Below, one piece after another: positions 17,853 through 27,091 of a stretch of DNA of 51,150 nucleotides (position 1 is its first letter; each line of letters starts with the position of its first letter). The notes under the pieces are model-generated. The model saw only the letters and a program-made list of their open reading frames with translations, did not search any database and had not been told where the DNA came from. The DNA comes from Gammaproteobacteria bacterium (GTDB taxonomy: Bacteria; Pseudomonadota; Gammaproteobacteria; Steroidobacterales; Steroidobacteraceae): assembly GCA_028870705.1 (NCBI GenBank), contig JAGWPD010000227.1, forward strand, positions 1 to 51,150, read 5' to 3'. Made by a program: the position numbers and the translations under genes.

Positions 17853-18325
17853 ATGCAATCCCGCTTAGGCCAACGGATCGAGGAGCTGGTCGGCGCCTTA
17901 AATCGCCCTGGAGCGCGCTTTGCGCTGATCGGCGGCCTCGCGCTCGCGCCGCACGGAGTAATCAGGGCAACACAGGATATTGACCTTCTCACGGACCTGG
18001 CCGACGCCGACGCAATCGACGAAGAATTGCAACGTCTCGGATATCGATGTCGCGATCGCAGTGAAGATGGCGCCAACTACCTGCGCGGCGATGCGCGGGT
18101 GGATTTCTAATATGCGCATCGTCGCGACGCCCTGCATTTTCTGGAGCCGCAGTCGAGCCAAATACCGCCGTTGGGGTTTTGCGTGTTGTGAACCCCGAAG
18201 CCCCCATCGCACTGAAGGTGCAGGCCTTGGTCAACAATCCACGCTGTACTCAGGACATTACAGACATCCGGGCGTTAATCCTCAGGAACCGCGATACGCT
18301 CAACATGAGCGCAGTGCGTGAGTAA
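17853..18325 (+). pseudogene. Nucleotidyltransferase (MNT/AbiEii-like) pseudogene
   Basis: MQSRLGQRIEELVGALNRPGARFALIGGLALAPHGVIRATQDIDLLTDL...VDF* / YAHRRDALHFLEPQ... / VVNPEAPIALKVQALVNNPRCTQDITDIRALILRNRDTLNMSAVRE*. The product is split by a TAA and at least one frameshift. Confidence 0.75.
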
Positions 18326-18524
18326 TTCCGACTTTTTAACAATGGAGGAGGCACTGGGTACTCCACCTGAGGTGAGTTTGGCGGCGCCGCCCGGGCCTGA
18401 AGCGCAAGGACATTACGCAGATCCCTCGGCATGCCGAGGGAGGCTGACGCACACGGGCCGGAGCACCAGTCCGCAGCCGGACGTGTGCATAGCCACGACG
18501 ACCGGGCCAAGGCAGCAGCATCGC

Positions 18525-20204
18525 TCAATCACGAGGTCGTACCGGCGCGGGCGCAGCCAGGGTCTTCGCCGGGTGCGCCGCCAGCCAGTCCATGCGCCGG
18601 GTATCCAAATCCTCGGCATGGGTGGTGTCGTCAAAAACCAGTTTCCGCTCGCGCGTCGGCGACCAGGCAGGCCACGTGACCGCGGGCGTGTTGGGGTTTC
18701 CGGTGCTGGCGAACGCTACGAGCGCGGTCATCATATCCGCGGACAGCTCGCGGTCCCAGTCGTTCCAGGCGCGATTCGGGTGGAACATGTTGAATACGTC
18801 CTGGGTGCCCAGCCAGAACGGCACGTCGGCAGTATGATAGGCCCCAGCCGTGGTCGGGTTGAGGTCCGCCATGTTCGCGCCCGGCGCAAACGAGGGATTC
18901 AGAGCGAACATGTAGATGTAGGCCGACGAACGGCCGTACTGAGCCTGCAGCGAGGCGCAGTTGCGCGCACCGGCCTCGAGATCCGCTTCGCGCGCAGCCA
19001 GCAGCCCGACTGAGTGGATCTCGGAATCTTTGGTTACGGGGAACAACCGCAGAAACTCCGCCGCATCAGTCCCGTACAAACGTGCGGCAACGGCCTGGTA
19101 GTCGGCCACAGTCTTGGCCGTAACCAGGGGGTTGAAGGCATCGAGGTCCTCGCGATTGAATCCCACCATGATGGGCACGTCATTGAATTCGTGGGTCTGC
19201 AAGGCAGACAGGCGACTCTTCGGCATGAAGTAGCCATCGATGATCGGGCCGACGCGAATACCGGCGGTGCTGTTGCCAAGCTGGAATTCGGCCTGCAGAG
19301 CGAGAAGCTTGTCCGCGGGCACCTGGCGCATGTCGCTCAGGTTGGTGGCATTCAGGCGCTGCTGGACTTCGAGTCCGGTCTTTTCCGCCTCTTCGAGTGT
19401 CGGAATGCGGGAGCCCAATAGACCGCCGCTGGTCCAGCTGCAGCCGCTTGACATCATCGCCGCGCGAAACAACCCCCGGGACAATGGGCTGAACATCTGC
19501 TGAGTGACCGACAGTGCCCCTGCCGACTGTCCCATGATGAGGACCTTCGTCGGGTCGCCACCGAATTTGCCGATGTTGTCGTGCACCCAGCGGATGGCGG
19601 CGTTCTGGTCGAGGTAGGCGTAGTTGCCGGAATGACCGTGCTGTTCTTTGGTCAGCTCGGGGTGCGCCAGGAAGCCCAGCAGGCCGAGCCGATAGTTGAG
19701 ATTGACGAACACTGCCCGGCCGGTCCTTGCCATCGGCTCGCCGCTATACAATGCAAGGCCGCTGGAACCGATGGTGTTACCGCCGCCGTAAATGAAGACG
19801 ACGACCGGCAGATTGGATCCCTCATGCGAATCTCCCGGCGCCCAGATGTTGAGGTAGAGACAGTCTTCGCCCGTGGCTTCTTCACCGAAATAGTGGTTGA
19901 TATTGTGAGGACGCAGCACCTGGATGCACTCGGGCATCTTGCGATCGGCATTCCACACGCCTTGCCACGCGACCGATTGCGGCGGCCGCCAGCGCAGCTC
20001 CTGCACCGGCGGCTTGGCGAACGGAACGCCCAACCAGACTTTGACGCCCGAAGGCAGAACCTTGCCCGCCAGCAAGCCGCCCGACGTCCGGATCGGCGCA
20101 ATCGGGTGCTCGACAGTCTGGGCTTGCAGCGGAGCGATCGCAATCAGCGCACACACGACGGCCGTTGTGCTGATGCATGCCAGCGTACGGTTACGCCCGG
20201 GCAT
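18525..20204 (-). CDS. Type-B carboxylesterase, exported
   Basis: Signal peptide; EDCLYLNIWAP; GGGNTIGSSG; GQSAGALSV nucleophile elbow. Confidence 0.85.
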   Translation of the reverse strand: MPGRNRTLACISTTAVVCALIAIAPLQAQTVEHPIAPIRTSGGLLAGKVLPSGVKVWLGVPFAKPPVQELRWRPPQSVAWQGVWNADRKMPECIQVLRPHNINHYFGEEATGEDCLYLNIWAPGDSHEGSNLPVVVFIYGGGNTIGSSGLALYSGEPMARTGRAVFVNLNYRLGLLGFLAHPELTKEQHGHSGNYAYLDQNAAIRWVHDNIGKFGGDPTKVLIMGQSAGALSVTQQMFSPLSRGLFRAAMMSSGCSWTSGGLLGSRIPTLEEAEKTGLEVQQRLNATNLSDMRQVPADKLLALQAEFQLGNSTAGIRVGPIIDGYFMPKSRLSALQTHEFNDVPIMVGFNREDLDAFNPLVTAKTVADYQAVAARLYGTDAAEFLRLFPVTKDSEIHSVGLLAAREADLEAGARNCASLQAQYGRSSAYIYMFALNPSFAPGANMADLNPTTAGAYHTADVPFWLGTQDVFNMFHPNRAWNDWDRELSADMMTALVAFASTGNPNTPAVTWPAWSPTRERKLVFDDTTHAEDLDTRRMDWLAAHPAKTLAAPAPVRPRD

Positions 20205-20211
20205 GGTTTGC

Positions 20212-21300
20212 CTAGTGCTGCTTCGGCCGGTCGCCGATCGTGGCGTCGATAAAATCAATGGCCTGCGCGAGCGAGTTCCGGCTAGCAGACTGCGTGGCCA
20301 CTGCGGTCTTGCCTATCCAGCTGTGGCCCACTGCCGGCACTACAATCAGCCGGCTAGGTACGCCCGCGGCAAGTAGCGCCGCATGAAACTGCTGGGACTG
20401 CGCCAACGGCACCAGGGCATCTTCCGCCCCATGCATAATGAGCATGGGCGGGTCCTTGGTGTCGACGTAGTGAATCGGTGAAGCGGCGAGTAACTTTTCG
20501 GGCGGGCACACCGCGTCGCCACAGCCCAGCAGAGTCTTTACGGTCGCGTCGGCCTGGGGCATCTTACTGAAGTCATAGACGCCAAACCAGGCGACCGCGC
20601 CCTGCACGCAGTCGGACTGTTGGTCCGCGCCGGCTGCGGTGGACGCCTGAAGCTCCACCGTCGCTGTCTTGGGGACCACGCGAGCGGGAGGAGAGAACGC
20701 GGCGACTCCGCACGACACTGCGACTAGCGCTGCTAGGTGCCCCCCGGCGGATTGCCCCCATGTCATACCGCGGTTGACGTCGAGGTGGTAGGTTGCCGCA
20801 TTCGCCTTCAACCAACGGATCGCCGCCTTCACATCCTGTATTTGCGCCGGAAACGGCGCTTCGCGAGAAAAGCGGTAGCTGGCCGACGCTACGACATAGC
20901 CACGCGCCGCGAGCGACGCCAGGACGCGCGGCCAGTCGAGGTAGGCAGCGCTGCGGCGCGGACCGCCACCCATCCAACCGCCGCCATGGATGTACATGAC
21001 CCACGGACGCGGTGCGGCGCTGTCGAATCGCGCTGGCGGCAGGTACAGATCCAGCTTCATTGGACGGTAGCCGTTCAATGTCTGGTAAGTAATGTCGGGA
21101 AGGCCGCGCACACCGTCGGGAAACGATATCGAGATATTGGCGAAGGAGTCGGCGCCTACTGCCGTCACGTTCTCGCCTACAGCCGCCGCCGCGGCGATCC
21201 GCTCGCCCGTGGTGCCTGCCCCCGATGATGAGGCGAGGGTAACGGTGCCGGCGAGCATGGCCGTAATCGCCGTCGCCGCGCGGAACGAGAGTCGCTGCAT
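20212..21300 (-). CDS. Alpha/beta hydrolase (BD-FAE / acetyl-esterase-like), exported
   Basis: MYIHGGGWMGG; TWGQSAGGHLAAL; MHGAEDALVPLAQSQQF; GHSW. Confidence 0.85.
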   Translation of the reverse strand: MQRLSFRAATAITAMLAGTVTLASSSGAGTTGERIAAAAAVGENVTAVGADSFANISISFPDGVRGLPDITYQTLNGYRPMKLDLYLPPARFDSAAPRPWVMYIHGGGWMGGGPRRSAAYLDWPRVLASLAARGYVVASASYRFSREAPFPAQIQDVKAAIRWLKANAATYHLDVNRGMTWGQSAGGHLAALVAVSCGVAAFSPPARVVPKTATVELQASTAAGADQQSDCVQGAVAWFGVYDFSKMPQADATVKTLLGCGDAVCPPEKLLAASPIHYVDTKDPPMLIMHGAEDALVPLAQSQQFHAALLAAGVPSRLIVVPAVGHSWIGKTAVATQSASRNSLAQAIDFIDATIGDRPKQH

Positions 21301-21353
21301 GGTCATGCCCTCCGCAGAGTCGACCTGGCGCCGCCAGCGCAGCGCTACTGGTT

Positions 21354-24299
21354 TCAGAAGGACGCCTTCAGGCCCAGATAATATGCACGGCCGATAGCGT
21401 CATAGAGCGCCTGATCAGTTCCGTTCTGCGAGCTGGCCACGACGGGTAGTCCCTTGTCGAACAGATTGTTGATGCCGGCTCGTAACTGGACTGATGCACC
21501 CACATTGACGGTGCCAAACAGGTCCCAAAGCTGGTAGGCGGGAACTCCAATCTGGGCGTTGTTGGGAGTCAGGATGGAGCTCACATCCTTGAGAGAGCTC
21601 TGATAGCGCCACCGCAGTCCCGCCGTGTAGGCGCCAGTTCGGAACCCGAAGGACGTCAGCGCCTTCAGTTTCGGAGCCGCACGCGGCGGTACCGACCCCG
21701 GACCGGTGCCGCCGACGCTGATGCCGGTGTAATTGAACTCGGGCGCGCCAGGCAGCAGCTGGACCTTGTAGCTGTTCAGATAGCTGATGGCCGGATCAAC
21801 GTAGAACTTGCCCGCCCTGTTTCCAAAGGGCGCGTGCCTTGCCCAGTGCAGCTGCAACTCCAATCCGTCGGTCTTGAGACCGCCAAGATTCGCGTAGGGA
21901 GTCGCCACCGTCAACAGAGTACCGGTGTTGGGGTCACGATAGATGGCCTGGCAGTACAGATTCGAATTCGAATAGGTAGGGTTGGATCCATCAAGATTGA
22001 AGCACTTCGATAATACGGTGAGCCCAGGGGTAGTCGAGATCACGTTCTTGATCGAGATGTTGTAGTAGTCCAGCGAGAGTGTGAAGTCGGGGTTCAAGCC
22101 GAATACCAAGCCAAGATTGAAGGTATTGGCCTTCTCCGGCGTAAGTGTCGGGTTGCCGGCATTGGTTTGTCCGGTCGCAGTAGTCGGGAATTCATAGTTG
22201 GCTATCACACCCGACGGGACTCCCTGCGCCACGCACAGGGCCTGAACCTGTGCCGAATTGGCGCCGGTCCGGGCGGTGGAGCGGTCGTCGCAGGGATCGC
22301 CGATCGCACCAGGCGGGGTGCCAATGACAAGCTGCGAGTTCGCCCCGAGCGGCGAGTACAGCTCGCCGATATTGGGCGCGCGCACGGCACGCTGGTAGGA
22401 ACCGCGGAACAGCAATTGGTCGACCGGACGCCAGCGACCATCGAACTCGAAGCTCTGCACCGTGCCCGACCCAGAATAATCGGACACACGAGCCGCAGCG
22501 CCGACGGCGAGTTCGCGGACATGAATTCGGTTGGCCATCAGCGGCACGTCGAGCTGCGCCGCCAGCTCCTTGACCTTGATCGATCTCTCCGGAACAGCAG
22601 ATTGAACCGTGAATGCCTCGATATTGCCGCCCGGGCCCCAACCACTATTGGCGGTAGTGTCGGCATCCGGCGCGAACGAGTAGGTGTTCCGGCGATAGTC
22701 GGCGACGAATGCCACCTGTGCCGGTCCGGCTCCAAGGTCGAAAAGTTTGCCATTGATCTGGGCCTGCACCTGATCCTGGCTCAGATTTTCCTGGCTGTTC
22801 GCGTCCTTGGTCATATAGGCAATGCACGCCGCCGAAAGCGACCTGGCATTGGCATCGCCGAACGGGTTGTACCCGCCCGCGCAGATTGAGGCACCGCCGT
22901 TAGGCGCGTTGAGCAAGGTCTGCACTCGGCTTTTGAGCACCGCATCGTGCATGATCGAATTGTGCACGGAACTGTCATAGGACGCGTACACGTCGAATCC
23001 CCAACCCGGGGCGATGTCGCCCTTAATGCCGCCGAGATACTGCTGTACGACATAGTTCTCGTCCCAGTTCTTCCAGGGAATGCCGACATAGCGCGCTCTC
23101 CAGGCGAACGGGGCGCCAGCATTAGGGCGCGAAGCCAGTACGGTCCGCAGATCAGCCGGGATGAATGGATTGCTAGTCGGAATCGTGGTCAGCGCCGGAA
23201 ACTGCGTGAGGCTGCCACCGCTATTGCTGTTGACCGACAGGTTGACGTACATGAACTGCCCGTACACCGAGACCGTGGGCGCCAGGTCGTAGTCAGCCTT
23301 CCAGAATGCGGTCTTACGGTTGATGGCGTTGAGGATATTGCCTTGCTGTCCGACCGGCATGCGCACGTTGCCGCCAATAACTGCGTACCCGTTCGATCCA
23401 TTTGCCCCTTTGTAATTTGCAGCGCCGTTCTGCGTAAACAGCGTGCCATCGTTGTTGAACCCGAGTCCTCCGCCCGTGTTGAGGGGGGCGGTGATGCCGT
23501 AGGAATTGAATAGTGAAGTGAGCACCGCTGCATTGGGCGCGTTCGCTGAATCAAGCAAGTAGGTGCCATAGCCGATATACGAGGAGGGTACCTTGTCCGC
23601 GAAAAACCTGCGCGCGCTGCTCAACAGCGGATCCTGCTTTGAGTAGCTGAATGCGGTGACCATATGACCGCGGTTCTCCATGAACGCGCTGCCAAAGGCG
23701 ATCGACGCGTCGACCTTGCCCGCATCGCCCTTGGCACTTCGCGAGTCCTGCACATCGACCTTGACGCCATTGAAACCCCTTATTGTCTTGAAATTAACGA
23801 CGCCCGACATCGCGTCGGATCCGTAAACGGCTGAGGCGCCGCCGGTAATGGCATCGACCCCGGAAATGATCGCCTCAGGCAGGATGTTGACATCGACATT
23901 GCCGAATATGTCCGATACCGGCAGGCGCTTGCCGTCGAGCAGCACCAGATTGCGGTTGGTCCCGAGCCCGTGCAGATTGATGGACGCCCGACCGCCCGTG
24001 CCCTGACCGCCGGTGGTCGCATTTCCGCCAACGGTGAAGGCCGGGAGTTGATTGAGTGCATCCTGCAAATTGGATGCGCCGGTTTCCTTGATGCTCTCGG
24101 CACTGACCGTGGTGATGGGGCTGACGGAAGTATTGTTCGGGCGCTGAATCAGCGAGCCGGTGACGACCACTACTTCGAGCTCTTCTGGCTTGCTCGCCGC
24201 GGTGCCGGCCGAATCCTCGCCCGAAGCGGGCGACCCGAGAATGACGGCAAATGTAGCCAACGACGCGAACACGGTGATTCGCCTTGGATCGATACGCAT
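21354..24299 (-). CDS. TonB-dependent receptor
   Basis: 981 aa; VVVTGSLI, plug domain (INLHGLGTNRNLVLLDGKRLP, AVYGSDAMSGVVNFKT), C-terminal aromatic F (LGLKASF). Confidence 0.92.
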   Translation of the reverse strand: MRIDPRRITVFASLATFAVILGSPASGEDSAGTAASKPEELEVVVVTGSLIQRPNNTSVSPITTVSAESIKETGASNLQDALNQLPAFTVGGNATTGGQGTGGRASINLHGLGTNRNLVLLDGKRLPVSDIFGNVDVNILPEAIISGVDAITGGASAVYGSDAMSGVVNFKTIRGFNGVKVDVQDSRSAKGDAGKVDASIAFGSAFMENRGHMVTAFSYSKQDPLLSSARRFFADKVPSSYIGYGTYLLDSANAPNAAVLTSLFNSYGITAPLNTGGGLGFNNDGTLFTQNGAANYKGANGSNGYAVIGGNVRMPVGQQGNILNAINRKTAFWKADYDLAPTVSVYGQFMYVNLSVNSNSGGSLTQFPALTTIPTSNPFIPADLRTVLASRPNAGAPFAWRARYVGIPWKNWDENYVVQQYLGGIKGDIAPGWGFDVYASYDSSVHNSIMHDAVLKSRVQTLLNAPNGGASICAGGYNPFGDANARSLSAACIAYMTKDANSQENLSQDQVQAQINGKLFDLGAGPAQVAFVADYRRNTYSFAPDADTTANSGWGPGGNIEAFTVQSAVPERSIKVKELAAQLDVPLMANRIHVRELAVGAAARVSDYSGSGTVQSFEFDGRWRPVDQLLFRGSYQRAVRAPNIGELYSPLGANSQLVIGTPPGAIGDPCDDRSTARTGANSAQVQALCVAQGVPSGVIANYEFPTTATGQTNAGNPTLTPEKANTFNLGLVFGLNPDFTLSLDYYNISIKNVISTTPGLTVLSKCFNLDGSNPTYSNSNLYCQAIYRDPNTGTLLTVATPYANLGGLKTDGLELQLHWARHAPFGNRAGKFYVDPAISYLNSYKVQLLPGAPEFNYTGISVGGTGPGSVPPRAAPKLKALTSFGFRTGAYTAGLRWRYQSSLKDVSSILTPNNAQIGVPAYQLWDLFGTVNVGASVQLRAGINNLFDKGLPVVASSQNGTDQALYDAIGRAYYLGLKASF

Positions 24300-24855
24300 G
24301 ATTCCCCCTAGCTATTGATCGGCGTCCTCGGCCAGCAAGCGTGAACAATTACCTGGCCGACCAGTGCCCGCTAATTGGCCTGGCAGGCTTGAACCAGGCG
24401 CGCCGCCGCCTGATCTCCGCCCGGAAAGTGTCTCGGGTGCGTCGTGTCAGCGAGCTCGAATCAATGTATACGAACTAGATAGTGCATGTCAATAGTTGCG
24501 CGCGAGCCACGGTCGTCTGTTGCATTTCAGCGCCGCACACTGAACAGCTGCAGATCGATGCCGGTCGCCGCGTCGCGCGAGCAGGCTCATCATCTCGTCC
24601 GGCAGTGACGGTCTGGCAGCGGCCTACGGCGCGCGCTGCCGCCGGGCTAACATCTTCTGTCAGAGTGACGGTATCCGGATGACAGCTGCGATTCATTCCC
24701 GCATAGTCCGGTCCGTGAGCCAGGCTCCTGCGAGCATTAGCTGTTATACGGAAGGCGCCGTCGTGGTGAGCCTGAGCAAGGATGCATGATGCCAGTGCCG
24801 GTGATCAGCGCCACAGCGAGCGGCTGGGCGGCCACGACCTTCTGACGGGGGCACA

Positions 24856-26163
24856 ATGGCACAGACACGTGTTCGCTTCGGCATACTGGCATTGATTTCC
24901 GGCTGCGTGACGATCAACTATCTTGACCGCGCGCTGCTCGGTGTCAGCATGCCCGCAATCACCAGCGAGCTGGCGCTGCGCCCAGCGGCGGCAGGCATTG
25001 TACTGTCCGCCTTCTCCTGGACGTATTTCCTGGCACAGATTCCCGCAGGCGTCATGCTGGATCGACTGGGGGCGCGGGTGCTGTATGCCGCCTCGCTGAT
25101 CAGCTGGTCTCTTGTGACATTGTTGCATGCGCTGACCGTCGGGCTGGCTTCGCTGCTGGGTCTGAGATTTCTTCTTGGGCTCGCGGAGGCGCCATGCTTT
25201 CCCGCCAACAGCAATGTAGTAGCGATGTGGTTTCCGCGCAGCGAGCGAGCCCGCGCCATCGGCGTGTATACGGCCGCGGAATACGTTGGACTGAGTTTCT
25301 TGAGTCCGATTCTGTTCTGGATTCTCGCGACTTTTGGCTGGCGCACGCTGTTCTTCGTATCGGGCAGCCTCGGTGTGGTGTACGCATTCGTCTTCGTGCG
25401 CAGCTACCGTGATCCCGCGGAGCACGCGAAAGTGAGTCAGGAAGAGTTGGATTACATAGCCGCGGGCGGCGGCGTAACCAATAAGGTCGCGGTCACGGGC
25501 ACATTCCGCATCGGCGAGGTGTTGGATCTGCTTCGGCAACGACAGATCCTCGGGCTGTGCATTGGCCAGTTTTCCGTGTATTCCACCTTTGTGTTTTTTC
25601 TGACGTGGTTCCCTACATATCTCGCAACTGAACGCCACATGGCCTGGATCCACGTTGGAATATATTCGGCGTTACCCTACATCGCCGGGTTTTTCGGCAT
25701 ACTGTTCGCAGGTTGGTGGTCCGACTTCATGTTGCAGCGCGGCTGCTCTCTCAGCCTGGCACGTAAGCTTCCGGTGATCGTGGGATTGGTACTCGCCTCC
25801 TCCATCGTCACCGCCAACATTGCGGACTCCAACATTGTTGTCGTGGCGATTCTCTCGATTGCGTTTTTTGCCCAAGCCATGTCTTCTTCTGGCTGGTCGG
25901 TAATTTCCGAGGTGGCTCCCAAGGGAAAGCTCGGCCTGGTGGGTGGACTATTCAGCGCATCAGCGAATCTTTCTGGCATTGTCACGCCACTGGTGGTGGG
26001 CTGGATAGTGCAGGCTACGGGCTCTTTCATATACGCCCTGGCCTTCGTCGGGGCCGTGGCCATGATCGGTGCGCTATCTTGGATCTTCGTGATCGGCGAT
26101 CTAACGCCCGTTAGGCTGAATGTGCGGAGTGATGCATGGCCTGCGCCGCCGAGGCCCGAGTAG
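24856..26163 (+). CDS. MFS transporter (ACS/D-galactonate-type)
   Basis: NYLDRALLGVSMPAI; GLAEAPCFPANSNVVAMWFPRSERARAIGVY signature. Confidence 0.85.
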   Translation: MAQTRVRFGILALISGCVTINYLDRALLGVSMPAITSELALRPAAAGIVLSAFSWTYFLAQIPAGVMLDRLGARVLYAASLISWSLVTLLHALTVGLASLLGLRFLLGLAEAPCFPANSNVVAMWFPRSERARAIGVYTAAEYVGLSFLSPILFWILATFGWRTLFFVSGSLGVVYAFVFVRSYRDPAEHAKVSQEELDYIAAGGGVTNKVAVTGTFRIGEVLDLLRQRQILGLCIGQFSVYSTFVFFLTWFPTYLATERHMAWIHVGIYSALPYIAGFFGILFAGWWSDFMLQRGCSLSLARKLPVIVGLVLASSIVTANIADSNIVVVAILSIAFFAQAMSSSGWSVISEVAPKGKLGLVGGLFSASANLSGIVTPLVVGWIVQATGSFIYALAFVGAVAMIGALSWIFVIGDLTPVRLNVRSDAWPAPPRPE

Positions 26164-26251
26164 TGGACGCGTGCCGCACGCCATCGGACCACGGGCGTAA
26201 CCGCATCGTAACTCGATCAGCTGCTCAGGATTGTGTTCCAGAAGGAAGGCA

Positions 26252-27091
26252 ATGCAGTTTTCGCTGGCACATCTGACCCTGCTGGCCTGCTCGCCGCCCG
26301 AGTTCACGGAGATCGCCGCCCGGGCGGGCTACGACTTCGTCAGCCTGCGGCCCATTGCGCTGGGTACACCAGGTGAGCCGCTCCATCCGCTGGGCAGCGA
26401 CCGTGCACTGCGCAAGCGCACTCAGGCGGCGCTCGCCGCCACGGGTCTGAAGCTCCTCGATATCGAATTGGCCCGCATATTTCATGGCTGCGACATCCGA
26501 TCCTATCTGCCGGCGCTCGAAGCCGGAGCTGCACTTGGTGCAAGGCATGTGCTGACAAGCGCCTGGGTCGATGACCGCACATTCGTGCTGGAAAAGTACA
26601 TAGAGCTGTGCGAATTGGCGGCGCCGTTCAACCTGACGGTGGATTTCGAGTTTGTTCCGTTCGCCAGTTTCCGCAACCTCATCGACGTGGTGGGCATCGT
26701 CGGGGCGTCGCGCTGCGACAACGCTGGCGTGTGCATAGACACGCTGCATTTCGACCGCTCACGATGTCGCGTTACCGACCTGGATATGCTGCCGCGCAAG
26801 TGGTTTCACTATGCCCAGATCTGCGACGGCCCCGCGGAATTCACGACCGAGGAGATCGAACTCAAGTTCGTCGCTCGCGAGGGTCGACTGTACCTGGGGG
26901 AAGGGGGGATCAACGTTGCCGGCATTCTCGCACGCATGCCATTGATACCCTATTCGATCGAGTTGCCAAATCGCCAACGGCTGCAGGCGCTGGGTCCGGA
27001 GGACTTTGCGCGCCAGTGCCTGGAAACCACCCGGCAGTATCTCACGGAGCACCCGCGGACCGATGCTACGCCTGCGGCGGCTGATTCCTGA
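26252..27091 (+). CDS. Sugar phosphate isomerase/epimerase (AP-endonuclease-2-like TIM barrel)
   Basis: MQFSLAHLTLLACSPPEFTEIAARAGYDFVSLRP; VDFEFVPFASF; CIDTLHFDRS; GEGGINVAGIL. Confidence 0.8.
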   Translation: MQFSLAHLTLLACSPPEFTEIAARAGYDFVSLRPIALGTPGEPLHPLGSDRALRKRTQAALAATGLKLLDIELARIFHGCDIRSYLPALEAGAALGARHVLTSAWVDDRTFVLEKYIELCELAAPFNLTVDFEFVPFASFRNLIDVVGIVGASRCDNAGVCIDTLHFDRSRCRVTDLDMLPRKWFHYAQICDGPAEFTTEEIELKFVAREGRLYLGEGGINVAGILARMPLIPYSIELPNRQRLQALGPEDFARQCLETTRQYLTEHPRTDATPAAADS

